Made by a program: the position numbers and the translations under genes. From Granulosicoccus sp964594905 (GTDB lineage Bacteria; Pseudomonadota; Gammaproteobacteria; Granulosicoccales; Granulosicoccaceae), in the NCBI GenBank assembly GCA_964594905.1, contig CAZQOI010000003.1, positions 34,135-98,134 of the forward strand: DNA of 64,000 bases, in the 5' to 3' direction. The number at the start of each line of letters is the position of its first letter. The first letter of the stretch is position 1. The notes under the pieces were generated by a model that worked only from the letters and a program-made list of their open reading frames with translations, ran no database searches and was not told the DNA's origin. Below are positions 25,311 to 34,221 of the stretch, one piece after another.

Positions 25311-26363
25311 ATGACCACCAACACAGACGATTTACGCATTACTGGGCGTCGCGAATTGCGCAAGCCTGAAGAATTGCTTTCATTACTGCCCGTAAGTTCC
25401 ACTGCTGCTCAGGCGGTAACTCGCTGCCGGGACGATGTCAGCGCCATTCTTGAGGGGCGTGACAATCGCCTTGCTGTTGTTGTGGGTCCATGTTCTATCC
25501 ACGATCCTGAGGCGGCGCTTGAGTACGCCGACAAGCTTGTCGATTATCAGCAATCGCTGAAAGATCAATTGGTCATCATCATGCGAGTTTATTTCGAAAA
25601 ACCGCGAACAACTGTTGGCTGGAAGGGTCTTATCAACGATCCTTTGATGGATAACAGCTTCCAGATTAATCAGGGTCTTGAAATAGCACGCCGCCTGTTA
25701 AGTGATATCAATGACAAGGGCCTGCCAGCGGGCGTTGAATATCTTGATTTGATCAGTCCACAGTACATTGCCGACTTTGTTGGCTGGGGTGCGATAGGCG
25801 CTCGTACAACTGAAAGTCAGGGACATCGTGAGCTTGCATCAGGGCTTTCATGTCCTGTTGGATTCAAGAATGGTACAGCAGGCAGCGTGCAGATCGCAGT
25901 TGATGCCATTGGTGCTGCGCGTGGTTCGCATAATTTCTTGTCGGTGAGCAAAGAAGGCGGTAGTGCCATTTTTCAAACCTCTGGCAATAACGACTGTCAC
26001 GTCATCTTGCGCGGCGGCAAGTCACACACCAATTACGATTGGGCGAGTGTTGATGATGCCTGTGGCCTATTGTCCAAAGCAGGTTTGCCAGAGCGAGTGA
26101 TGATCGATTTCAGTCATGCCAATTCGCGCAAGATGCACAAGCGCCAAACTCATGTATGTCGTGATGTATGCGCACAGGTAGGTGATGGAGATGGGCGTAT
26201 CATGGGCGTCATGATCGAAAGCAACCTGGTTGAAGGTAACCAGAACCCGAATAACAAACCGCTGACTCGGGGTATGAGTGTCACTGACGCCTGTCTCGCC
26301 TGGGACGATACCGTACCGTTGCTTGAGGATCTGGCAGCAGCCGTCGAGCAGCGGCGTAGTTAG
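25311..26363 (+). CDS. 3-deoxy-7-phosphoheptulonate (DAHP) synthase, class I
   Basis: 350 residues from the ATG at 25311, the E. coli AroG length; an upstream in-frame TTG at 25278 would overlap hisG. Condenses PEP and erythrose-4-phosphate in the shikimate pathway. Motifs: VVVGPCSIHDPEAALEYAD, RVYFEKPRTTVGWKGLINDP and GARTTESQGHRELASGLSCP. Belongs to the AroF/G/H group, but the feedback amino acid cannot be read from the sequence with confidence. Confidence 0.94.
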   Translation: MTTNTDDLRITGRRELRKPEELLSLLPVSSTAAQAVTRCRDDVSAILEGRDNRLAVVVGPCSIHDPEAALEYADKLVDYQQSLKDQLVIIMRVYFEKPRTTVGWKGLINDPLMDNSFQINQGLEIARRLLSDINDKGLPAGVEYLDLISPQYIADFVGWGAIGARTTESQGHRELASGLSCPVGFKNGTAGSVQIAVDAIGAARGSHNFLSVSKEGGSAIFQTSGNNDCHVILRGGKSHTNYDWASVDDACGLLSKAGLPERVMIDFSHANSRKMHKRQTHVCRDVCAQVGDGDGRIMGVMIESNLVEGNQNPNNKPLTRGMSVTDACLAWDDTVPLLEDLAAAVEQRRS

Positions 26364-26576
26364 TGATTGGCAGACTGAGGCTTGAGCGATTGCTGACGCA
26401 CTTGGCTCGTCGAGATTTTGTTAAACAGGCCACAGTTTAGTCGTCGCTAATGCAGGTCCCGCCGATTGACGAGCGGATCACAAGCAGATTACGAGATAAG
26501 TACATAAAGTAAGGGCTGATGAGGCCGATTTCTTAGTTACTCAGGATTGGCTGAGTGCTTTAAGAGGTCGTAAGGC

Positions 26577-27215
26577 ATGGCTCGCTCATCCGACGCCGCG
26601 TTCCCGCTATCGCTGGTTCGCGACAAAACATTTCAAATGCGGCAAATTCGTCGTGTTTTATTTCTCACGGTTTTTTTTATCGTGCAGTCCACAATCGTGC
26701 TGGGCGTGCTCTACCATTATTTTCTTGGCAGTCTTGTCGAGGGCACCGCGCCACTGCTGTTTGCCTCTGAAGACCTCGCAACGTTCTCGGAGCAGGTGCC
26801 GAATCTGTCCACCGTGTTGGGCAAGTGGTTATTGGTCATGTTGCTGATTAACGCCATGGTGACGTCAGCCATAGCGATCTATGTATTACGTAAACTCGGC
26901 AACCCGATTCTTGCGATCAAACGTGCATTAAACGAGATCGGCGATGGCAATTTGTCGGTGCGATTACGTACCGGAGATTCAGAAGAATTCAGTGAATTGT
27001 GCGAAGCCTTGAACCGCGCGCTTGAGCAAGTGCACGCGAAGATCAACGATGCTCGCGAACTGACACGTGTGATCGAGAAGCTGGATGATCAACCTGAGCC
27101 AGACGAAGCAGCTGTGCGTAAGGCGCTAAGCGAATGTAGTGAGGTCTTGAGTTACTTCGATAAATTGCCGGCAACTCTGGTTGACGAGCCACGTGCTGAT
27201 AAAGGTAATGCTTAA
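26577..27215 (+). CDS. Two-helix membrane protein with HAMP domain and no output domain
   Basis: 212 residues. Two transmembrane helices (about 24-50 and 83-108) flank a short periplasmic loop of about 33 residues; a HAMP domain follows (about 110-160, NPILAIKRALNEIGDGNLSV and the EEFSELCEALNRALEQV helix), then an acidic helical tail. There is no kinase, cyclase or chemotaxis output domain. AGGTCGTAAGG precedes the ATG. The last eight bases overlap the start of the metalloprotease gene, so the two are coupled. A sensing or regulatory role toward the protease is inference. Confidence 0.8.
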   Translation: MARSSDAAFPLSLVRDKTFQMRQIRRVLFLTVFFIVQSTIVLGVLYHYFLGSLVEGTAPLLFASEDLATFSEQVPNLSTVLGKWLLVMLLINAMVTSAIAIYVLRKLGNPILAIKRALNEIGDGNLSVRLRTGDSEEFSELCEALNRALEQVHAKINDARELTRVIEKLDDQPEPDEAAVRKALSECSEVLSYFDKLPATLVDEPRADKGNA

Positions 27216-29487
27216 ACGACTCTCAGTTACTTCGGTGAGGATGCTAGTACCCATTGTTACGTTGTGGGTTCTGCTCGTTGCTATCGCATCGGCGAATGGT
27301 TCGGTTGACCGAATGCGTGAAGCAGGTGCTGAGGCGCAATACCAGTTTGCTTTGACCTCGATTGAGTCGAAGGACTACGCTGATGCCTTGAAAACACTCA
27401 GGCGTTTGCAAGTGCAGTACCCAGCTTACAGTCGGATGGCTGCAGTTCAAACACGAATTGCAGTACTTCAGGAGGCACGGGATGCTGGTGATGCCTTGTC
27501 GGTATTTCTAAGCGCACTGGATTTGCGCGACGCTGGCAAAACAAGTGATGCGATGAATGCATTGGACTGGATAGCGTCTGAACATCCAGTGAGCGTACTA
27601 GCTGATGACGCTCTATATGTCACTGCTTATTTATTGGTTATGGATCGTTATGATTTTGCCATGGCGAGAACGGTACTCGCTGAACTTCGCACAAGATTTG
27701 CGGATAGCGCCTACCGGGATTCAGCAGATTATCTTGACGCTATAGCGTTAGAGCAACTCGGTGATACCGAGCGCGCTCGAGATGCACTTGTCGAATTGCG
27801 TGATCGACACACTGCATTGAGCTTGCCATTGAATTTTCGCTGGCCGGTTGGATCGGTGTTGTCACGTTATTGGTTTGACCGAGCCGACCGGCGACTGGCA
27901 ATTGTTGAAAAGCGGATGCGCTCGTCAAGTAGCCTGACCAACCGCGATAGAGCTGATGATGGTCAGCTGCGGATCGGTGTTAACGTTGAGGGTGCAGACA
28001 TGCAACTTCTGTTGTCACCTAGTCCGCTGACGCGCAACACTGCCTGGCATGACGGCAGTCTTGGTGATGCATTGCCACCTGCCATTGGTGTCTATCACGG
28101 TACGGTGGAAGGCATGTCAAATACCTGGGTACGCGCAGTACTTGCTGATAATTCCATCACCGGTGTTATTGATATCGATGGCCGGCAGTTACGCTTGCAA
28201 CCAGGGCACTTGATAGGCACGCTTGACTACTATCAGCCACGTTTTCGTCGTGGTAAACGTCAGGTGGTCAGTGATTCGGCTCTGGCTGAAAACCTCGCTG
28301 GTATAGATGTACTTGTTGCTCCACCAGAGGAATCGTCCAGTGATCTGGGTCGTCGTTCGCGATCAATCCAGACAGATGTACGAGCTGTACCGGTATCGAT
28401 TGTTATTGATAGTCAGTTTGATCGGTATTACGCAGGTGCAGGCTTATCCACCGCCCTGAACAATCTGAATATTGCCGATGGTATCTACCGTAAATTTGGT
28501 ATTGCCTTGACGCTTGACGAAGCGATTACCTTTGATGGCAACAATGATCCCATGAACCTTGGTCCGGTAACCCTTGAAAACATATTGCGCTCATTTCGAG
28601 ATTATCGACAGGACTACTCCACACTGTTTCAGGACAGTGCTCTGACTTATCTTTTCTCGGGTAATCCTAAAACCGACGTGACTCTTGGACTTGCCTGGAT
28701 CGACACTGCTTGTCGACTCGATGGGTATGATGTTGGTGTTACTACACCCACTGGCTTTGGCGATGTCCTGCTGACCCATGAGTTAGGTCATTCCTTGGGT
28801 TCTCAGCACGACAGTGACACGAGTTGCAATACCAATTCGCGCTCACTGATGTGGCCGAATATTTCGTCTCAAACCGAACCTGTGTTTACCAGTTGCAGTC
28901 AGGAGAGTGTGCTTCGTTCACGCACGAAATCCTGTCTTTTGAACTCAGTTGATTTATCACTGACTGCACACGCTTCGGGTAACACACTTAATTTTGAAGC
29001 AGCGAATCCTGATGGTGCTTTAACCCTTGATGCAAAACTGTTGTTGGAAACGGGTAACCCAGATCAATTGATCTGGCCGGCAGGTTGCCAGGCTTTATCA
29101 CCTACAAGCGCGACCTGTTTTCTGGATACACTTGGTCCAATGGAAACACGCACGTTGTCGTTCAGTGTGAGCTCTCATAACCTCGAAACCAGTGCACCAG
29201 TGACCGCTCAATTGCTTCCGGTTAATACGATGGAGTTGTCACCGGCTGATAACACGGCCACAACATCTCTAGCGGGTGGCAGTAGTGAACACTTACCGAT
29301 TTCAGCGGGCGCACAGACTGGAGGCTCAACTACCGGTGACTCAAATGAGAATCAGAGTGTTATTGCTGATTCGGGTGGCAGTTCTGGTGGTGGGGCGACG
29401 GGGTTGTTTTCCCTGTTGCTACTCAGCGGATTACTGGGTGGGCGATTTGGTAGGTTATTTGGTAGACACAGGTATCTTCGCTGCTGA
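27208..29487 (+). CDS. Secreted zincin-type metalloprotease with GlyGly-CTERM-like tail
   Basis: 759 residues from the ATG at 27208 (an upstream TTG at 27181 is less likely; AAAGG precedes the ATG). Signal peptide to about residue 31; helical TPR-like region (about 35-190); a middle region of unknown type; a metzincin-like catalytic site HELGHSLGSQHD (524-535) with a possible Met-turn in RSLMWPN; then a beta-rich C-terminal domain (ELSPADNTATTSL). The end is GGSSGGGATG, a hydrophobic stretch, and an Arg-rich tail, as in GlyGly-CTERM proteins processed by rhombosortase. No rhombosortase gene is in the window. Confidence 0.8.
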   Translation: MLKRLSVTSVRMLVPIVTLWVLLVAIASANGSVDRMREAGAEAQYQFALTSIESKDYADALKTLRRLQVQYPAYSRMAAVQTRIAVLQEARDAGDALSVFLSALDLRDAGKTSDAMNALDWIASEHPVSVLADDALYVTAYLLVMDRYDFAMARTVLAELRTRFADSAYRDSADYLDAIALEQLGDTERARDALVELRDRHTALSLPLNFRWPVGSVLSRYWFDRADRRLAIVEKRMRSSSSLTNRDRADDGQLRIGVNVEGADMQLLLSPSPLTRNTAWHDGSLGDALPPAIGVYHGTVEGMSNTWVRAVLADNSITGVIDIDGRQLRLQPGHLIGTLDYYQPRFRRGKRQVVSDSALAENLAGIDVLVAPPEESSSDLGRRSRSIQTDVRAVPVSIVIDSQFDRYYAGAGLSTALNNLNIADGIYRKFGIALTLDEAITFDGNNDPMNLGPVTLENILRSFRDYRQDYSTLFQDSALTYLFSGNPKTDVTLGLAWIDTACRLDGYDVGVTTPTGFGDVLLTHELGHSLGSQHDSDTSCNTNSRSLMWPNISSQTEPVFTSCSQESVLRSRTKSCLLNSVDLSLTAHASGNTLNFEAANPDGALTLDAKLLLETGNPDQLIWPAGCQALSPTSATCFLDTLGPMETRTLSFSVSSHNLETSAPVTAQLLPVNTMELSPADNTATTSLAGGSSEHLPISAGAQTGGSTTGDSNENQSVIADSGGSSGGGATGLFSLLLLSGLLGGRFGRLFGRHRYLRC

Positions 29488-30093
29488 ACTACTGAACACG
29501 TTTTGTGTGTTGGTATCGCCGTCGATAAAAGCGCGGTAGTTAATATGCCGCAGGGTGTCGTAGCGTGTGTAAGCGTCGCCTATCTCTTTCTGACCGTACC
29601 AATGCGGGACGGTGACAGCGCAGGATAACCATGGTGCGGGATTCGCTGTCAGTAACAATTTGCGACCAGGCAAGCGATCAAAGGCTTGCATGATTTCGGG
29701 TGTACAAGCGTCCCGGTCGGTAAACGCGTACAAGATATTATTGCGATTGATGCGTCGCTTGCGTCGTTCCCACTTGTTTTCTGCATCGCTCGCATCGCTG
29801 TAATGCATGAAGTGAATCTCGATGTCATCCAGTTTGCCGATGGGATAGTGCCCATGCTCAGCATGAGTAATTCGCCCTTGCTGGTAACGGGACTCTGGTA
29901 CGAAGCGCAATGGTTGGGCGAGGTAATGATCCAGTCGGGAGACAAACTTCAGGTAGCAAGGTGCGTGAAAAAACAGATTGGCAGTCGGCGTCAAGATATC
30001 CATCTTGAGAAAGCGGTAGGGCAGTGTGCCTGTGCAATTACTGGCAATGATCGTGAAATCACGACTCTTGATACTGCGTAGATGCGTCTGCAT
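29455..30093 (-). CDS. DUF1919 family protein
   Basis: 212 residues from the ATG at 30093, which has AGAAGG upstream; a GTG at 30138 lacks a ribosome site. The pattern (DFTIIASNCTG, then TANLFFHAPCYLKFVSRLDH, YPIGKLDDIEIHFMHY, then WERRKRRIN and FTDRDACT) matches DUF1919, found among exopolysaccharide and capsule genes. No membrane segment. Here it stands alone with no glycosyltransferase beside it. The 3' end overlaps the metalloprotease end by 33 bases, tail to tail. A sugar-related role is only known by association. Confidence 0.8.
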   Translation of the reverse strand: MQTHLRSIKSRDFTIIASNCTGTLPYRFLKMDILTPTANLFFHAPCYLKFVSRLDHYLAQPLRFVPESRYQQGRITHAEHGHYPIGKLDDIEIHFMHYSDASDAENKWERRKRRINRNNILYAFTDRDACTPEIMQAFDRLPGRKLLLTANPAPWLSCAVTVPHWYGQKEIGDAYTRYDTLRHINYRAFIDGDTNTQNVFSSSAAKIPVSTK

Positions 30094-30245
30094 CAAAGCC
30101 TTCTGGCTTTTTTCAATAAGGTTACTCAATGGCTTCACGGTTGTGCCAAATGCGCCGGAAATTTGTCAAGCGGCTGTTGGAGCAGAGTATAAAGCCCTGA
30201 TGGGTCAGCGCCAAGTCCCCATCGCCATTGAATCAATGTGGCAAG

Positions 30246-31358
30246 CTACTCGGACAAGCTATTACCGACAGCGGGACGCTCTCCAAGGCGCAATTTCAGT
30301 GAGATTCCAACTTGATCACCTCGGTTGATGACAACTCGGGTAGTTGCCCCTGGAGGCAAGGCTGACACCATCAATAACAGTGCTGTGGCATTTTCGACGG
30401 GCTGTTCTCCAATATGAGTAACGATATCCATTGGCCTCAAGCCACCGGAACGAGCTGGACCTTGAGGCATAACGCTGGTAATGACAGCGCCACTTCTGCC
30501 TTCTGAATTTAGTTTGGGAAACATGGTCAGGTCCTCGACACCGATGCCGAGCCAGCCTCGGGCAACGTGGCCGTGCTCGATAATCTGAGGCACTACCTGG
30601 GCGAGTAGATCGGCGGGAATCGAAAAGCCTATACCAGTAGCACCATCCGCCCCTCGAAACACTGCCGTATTAACTCCGACCAACTGACCATCCGGGTTTA
30701 TCAAAGCGCCACCAGAATTGCCTGGATTGATAGCGGCGTCGATCTGGATGAAGTTTTGCCAGGCGCTGCCACCGGCCACACGACGGCGCGTTGCACTGAC
30801 TATTCCTTGTGTCACTGTTTGCCCGACACCGAATGGATTGCCGATCGCAAGCACGATATCCCCAACTCGGAGTGGGGCTGCAGCGTCAAGGCGTAAAGCG
30901 GGCAAACCGGTGCGGGAAATTTGCACCACCGCGAGATCGGTTTCCAGATCACTGCCGATCAGTCGTGCCACATGTTGTTCGCCGTTGCTCAGTACCACCG
31001 TGATGGAGGAGCTGTTGTCGACGATGTGTAAATTGGTCAGGACGATCCCATCGGTATCGACGATGACACCGGATCCTTGGTTACCACTGTCATTTTCCCC
31101 TCGTGCGTAAAGACTTACGACCGAGGGTGCGACACGCATGATGCCGTCGTGATACGAATGACGGGAGTAGCTTGGGCGTATTACCTCTGGTGCGACAGGC
31201 GATATTTCTTCCTGCTCGACAAGAGGACTGGCAATCGGATTAACGCTGTTGGTTGGCGCTGCTATATCCGTATCGGCGGGTCGTGACAGGTATTGCCAGG
31301 CGCTACCAAGACCCACCCCTAACACGGCGCACAGTACAAGGAACGGCAAGCTTCGCAT
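30246..31358 (-). CDS. degS: Membrane-anchored HtrA-family protease DegS/AlgW
   Basis: 370 residues. N-terminal anchor (about 4-23), trypsin-like domain with catalytic His111 (TNLHIVD), Asp141 (ETDLAVVQI) and Ser215 (NPGNSGGALI), and a single PDZ domain (about 260-360). One PDZ and no cleaved signal point to the DegS group, which cuts anti-sigma factor RseA in the envelope stress response; DegQ has two PDZ domains. Divergent from the Nif3-family gene. Confidence 0.92.
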   Translation of the reverse strand: MRSLPFLVLCAVLGVGLGSAWQYLSRPADTDIAAPTNSVNPIASPLVEQEEISPVAPEVIRPSYSRHSYHDGIMRVAPSVVSLYARGENDSGNQGSGVIVDTDGIVLTNLHIVDNSSSITVVLSNGEQHVARLIGSDLETDLAVVQISRTGLPALRLDAAAPLRVGDIVLAIGNPFGVGQTVTQGIVSATRRRVAGGSAWQNFIQIDAAINPGNSGGALINPDGQLVGVNTAVFRGADGATGIGFSIPADLLAQVVPQIIEHGHVARGWLGIGVEDLTMFPKLNSEGRSGAVITSVMPQGPARSGGLRPMDIVTHIGEQPVENATALLLMVSALPPGATTRVVINRGDQVGISLKLRLGERPAVGNSLSE

Positions 31359-31428
31359 TAGGCGCTAAGCTCCTGTGTGAACGGGCACGTTTGCCTTAGC
31401 TGAATTTGTATTTTGATCGCACCTTGTC

Positions 31429-32187
31429 ATGGAAATTCTCGAAAGACTAACCGACTATATTAACCGAACGCTCGATTGCTCTCGTTTTGATGATTACGCA
31501 CCGAATGGGATGCAAGTTCAAGGCAAGGTCGAGATTCAAACCCTGATTTCAGGTGTTACTGCCAGTGAAAATTTCCTGGACGCGGCGATCGCTGCCAATG
31601 CTGATGCGGTACTCGTACACCACGGGTATTTTTGGAAAGGCGAGTCTCCTACCATTACCGGCATGCGTCACGCCCGTATATCCCGACTCATCAAGGCGGA
31701 TGTATCCCTGCTCGCCTATCACTTGCCATTGGACGTTCATGCGGAATTTGGAAATAACGCCCAGTTGGGTCAAAAACTCGGATTGGTAGTGGATTCCCGG
31801 CATATGTTAAGTGGAATTCCAGATTTGCTCTGGACCGGCCATTTACTGACGTCTATGGACGCTGAGGCGTTTTCCGCTCATGTCTCGAAGGCGGTTGGGC
31901 GATCGGTCACTGCGGTAGGCAATCCTGGTGACCTGATCAAGACTGTAGCCTGGTGCACCGGTGGCGCTCAGCGATATATTCAGGACGCCTCCAAGCTCGG
32001 CTGCGATGCGTATATCTCAGGTGAAATCAGTGAACAGACAACTCACGAGGCGCGCGAACTAGGGCTTCTCTATATTGCCGCAGGGCATCACGCGACCGAA
32101 CGTTACGGCGTTCAAGCTCTCGGTGCACATCTTGCGTCTCAGTTCGAGATTGAACACCGCTTTATAGACATCGACAATCCGGCCTAA
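31429..32187 (+). CDS. Nif3-like dinuclear metal-centre protein
   Basis: 252 residues, E. coli YbgI length. Metal ligands typical of the family: VLVHHGYFWKG near residue 63, YHLPLDVHAEFGNN near 97, and the C-terminal AAGHHATERYG. Often annotated GTP cyclohydrolase I type 2, but the cellular role is not settled. Its position before the cytochrome bc1 genes is also seen in other gammaproteobacteria. Confidence 0.93.
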   Translation: MEILERLTDYINRTLDCSRFDDYAPNGMQVQGKVEIQTLISGVTASENFLDAAIAANADAVLVHHGYFWKGESPTITGMRHARISRLIKADVSLLAYHLPLDVHAEFGNNAQLGQKLGLVVDSRHMLSGIPDLLWTGHLLTSMDAEAFSAHVSKAVGRSVTAVGNPGDLIKTVAWCTGGAQRYIQDASKLGCDAYISGEISEQTTHEARELGLLYIAAGHHATERYGVQALGAHLASQFEIEHRFIDIDNPA

Positions 32188-32323
32188 ATGACGAGTTACC
32201 GTGATAAAATGTACGGTTGCGCGAGTGCTCAAAACACAGCGCGAGCGACGGTCGCCTCCAACTGGACGCGCGCTCGCAGCTTTTACTTAAAGTTTCAAAT
32301 TTGACTATTTTTGGAGATCTCGC

Positions 32324-32989
32324 ATGAGTGCGAACAACCACCATAAATCTGATCCACCGGGAGGCGCGCCGGCAGCGCCTGTCGATGAGTCTTTCACCGA
32401 CGCCAACGTTGATCCCAAGCGGCGAAAATTGCTGGTTCGTGGAGCGGCAGCGCTAGGTGGTCTCGGCGGAGTTGCTTTGGCTTTACCGATGCTGGGTTCA
32501 ATGTCCCCCAGCGCTCGAGCCAAAGCGGCTGGTGCACCCATCGAGGCTGACATCAGCAAGCTTGAACCGGGTCAATTGCTGACAGTTGAATGGCGCGGCA
32601 AGCCTGTGTGGATTGTCAAACGAACTGATGAAACGCTCAAGCGTATGAATGAAGGACTGGATCGACTCTCCGATCCTGCCTCAGAAGTTGAACAGCAACC
32701 TAGCTACGCACAAAACGAAACGCGATCCATCAAGCCCGAGGTGTTAGTCGTGGTCGGTATCTGTACTCACCTTGGTTGCTCACCGAGCTACCGTCCGGAT
32801 ATTGCGGCAGCCGACCTTGGTAGTGATTGGGACGGTGGTTTTTTCTGTCCGTGTCACGGCTCGAAATTCGATATGGCAGGTCGTGTTTATTCTGGCGTAC
32901 CCGCACCAACCAATCTTGAGGTGCCACCTTACCGCTACGTGACAGACTCACTGGTTCTGGTTGGTGAAGATGAAGGAGTCGCAGCATGA
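32324..32989 (+). CDS. petA: Ubiquinol-cytochrome c reductase, Rieske iron-sulfur subunit
   Basis: 221 residues. An arginine-containing segment (DPKRRKLLVRGAAALGG) and hydrophobic anchor at the N-terminus suggest Tat-dependent insertion. The 2Fe-2S ligands are in CTHLGC and CPCHGS. Transfers electrons from ubiquinol to cytochrome c1. GGAGA precedes the ATG; the end overlaps petB by four bases. Confidence 0.97.
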   Translation: MSANNHHKSDPPGGAPAAPVDESFTDANVDPKRRKLLVRGAAALGGLGGVALALPMLGSMSPSARAKAAGAPIEADISKLEPGQLLTVEWRGKPVWIVKRTDETLKRMNEGLDRLSDPASEVEQQPSYAQNETRSIKPEVLVVVGICTHLGCSPSYRPDIAAADLGSDWDGGFFCPCHGSKFDMAGRVYSGVPAPTNLEVPPYRYVTDSLVLVGEDEGVAA

Positions 32990-34221
32990 GTGCCAATCTT
33001 GATAAGCAAGGTGGCCTGATGGCCTGGATCGATGATCGATTCCCACTCACCAAATTGCTTGAGGAACACGTAACCAAATACTACGCGCCTAAGAATTTCA
33101 ACTTCTGGTACTACTTTGGTGCGCTGTCGATGCTAGTACTGGTGATTCAGATCGTCACCGGCATTTTTCTCACCATGAATTACAAGCCCGACGGCGAGCT
33201 TGCGTTCAGTTCGGTTGAATACATCATGCGTGATGTCAATTTCGGTTGGCTGATTCGGTATATGCATTCAACCGGTGCTTCATTATTTTTCGTCGTAGTT
33301 TATTTGCATATGTTCCGTGCCTTGATGTACGGCTCTTACAAACACCCCCGTGAACTTCTTTGGATATTCGGCATGCTTATCTATGTCGTGCTGATGGCAG
33401 AAGCTTTTATGGGTTATCTGTTGCCATGGGGGCAGATGAGTTACTGGGGTGCGCAGGTCATCATCTCACTGTTCGGCGCGATTCCGTTTGGAATTGGCGA
33501 TGCAGTGACACTGTGGCTCAAAGGTGATTACGTTGTATCTGATGTCACTCTCAACCGCTTCTTTGCCTTGCATGTCATAGCCGTACCATTGGTTCTGATC
33601 TTTCTTGTGGCTGCGCATATCATGGCTCTGCATGAAGTCGGATCAAACAACCCTGATGGTATTGATATCAAGAAGAACAAGAATGCGGCTGGAATTCCAA
33701 AAGACGGCATTCCTTTTCATCCTTACTACACAGTCAAGGATTTAATGGGTGCGGTGGTTTTTCTGATCGTCTTCTTTGCCATTGTCTTTTTTGCACCTGA
33801 AATGGGTGGTTACTTTCTGGAACATGCTAACTTTGTTCCTGCTGATCCATTGAAAACCCCAGAGCATATTGCTCCAGTGTGGTACTTCACTCCGTTCTAC
33901 GCGATCCTGCGTGCGGTACCTGACAAGCTCGGAGGTGTTATCGCGATGGGTGGTGCGATTGTGCTGCTGTTTTTCTTGCCATGGATTGATCGTGGACCTG
34001 TTCGGTCGATTCGTTATCGTTCAGTGATGTTCAAGGTCTTATTGTTTACCTTTGCAATTGCCTTCATCATTCTTGGTTATCTGGGTATGCAACAGCCAAC
34101 TCCAACAGGAACCCTCGTTTCACGTATTTGTTCCTTGATCTATTTCGGCTTTTTTGTCGCTCTGTTTTTTGTAAGCAGGAACGAGAGAACCAAGCCGGTA
34201 CCAGAGAGGGTCACATGGTGA
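32986..34221 (+). CDS. petB: Ubiquinol-cytochrome c reductase, cytochrome b
   Basis: 411 residues, eight transmembrane helices. Heme-ligating His pairs appear in the second and fourth helices (GWLIRYMHSTGASLFFVVVY and FALHVIAVPLVLIFLVAAHI), with the Qo-site PEHIAPVWYF (PEWY-type) motif. Proton-pumping core of complex III. The stop overlaps the petC start by seven bases. Confidence 0.97.
   Translation: MSANLDKQGGLMAWIDDRFPLTKLLEEHVTKYYAPKNFNFWYYFGALSMLVLVIQIVTGIFLTMNYKPDGELAFSSVEYIMRDVNFGWLIRYMHSTGASLFFVVVYLHMFRALMYGSYKHPRELLWIFGMLIYVVLMAEAFMGYLLPWGQMSYWGAQVIISLFGAIPFGIGDAVTLWLKGDYVVSDVTLNRFFALHVIAVPLVLIFLVAAHIMALHEVGSNNPDGIDIKKNKNAAGIPKDGIPFHPYYTVKDLMGAVVFLIVFFAIVFFAPEMGGYFLEHANFVPADPLKTPEHIAPVWYFTPFYAILRAVPDKLGGVIAMGGAIVLLFFLPWIDRGPVRSIRYRSVMFKVLLFTFAIAFIILGYLGMQQPTPTGTLVSRICSLIYFGFFVALFFVSRNERTKPVPERVTW

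Noticed and set aside
26364..26576. tRNA or small RNA between the DAHP synthase and HAMP genes
   Set aside because: No cloverleaf or terminator could be drawn in the 213 bases.
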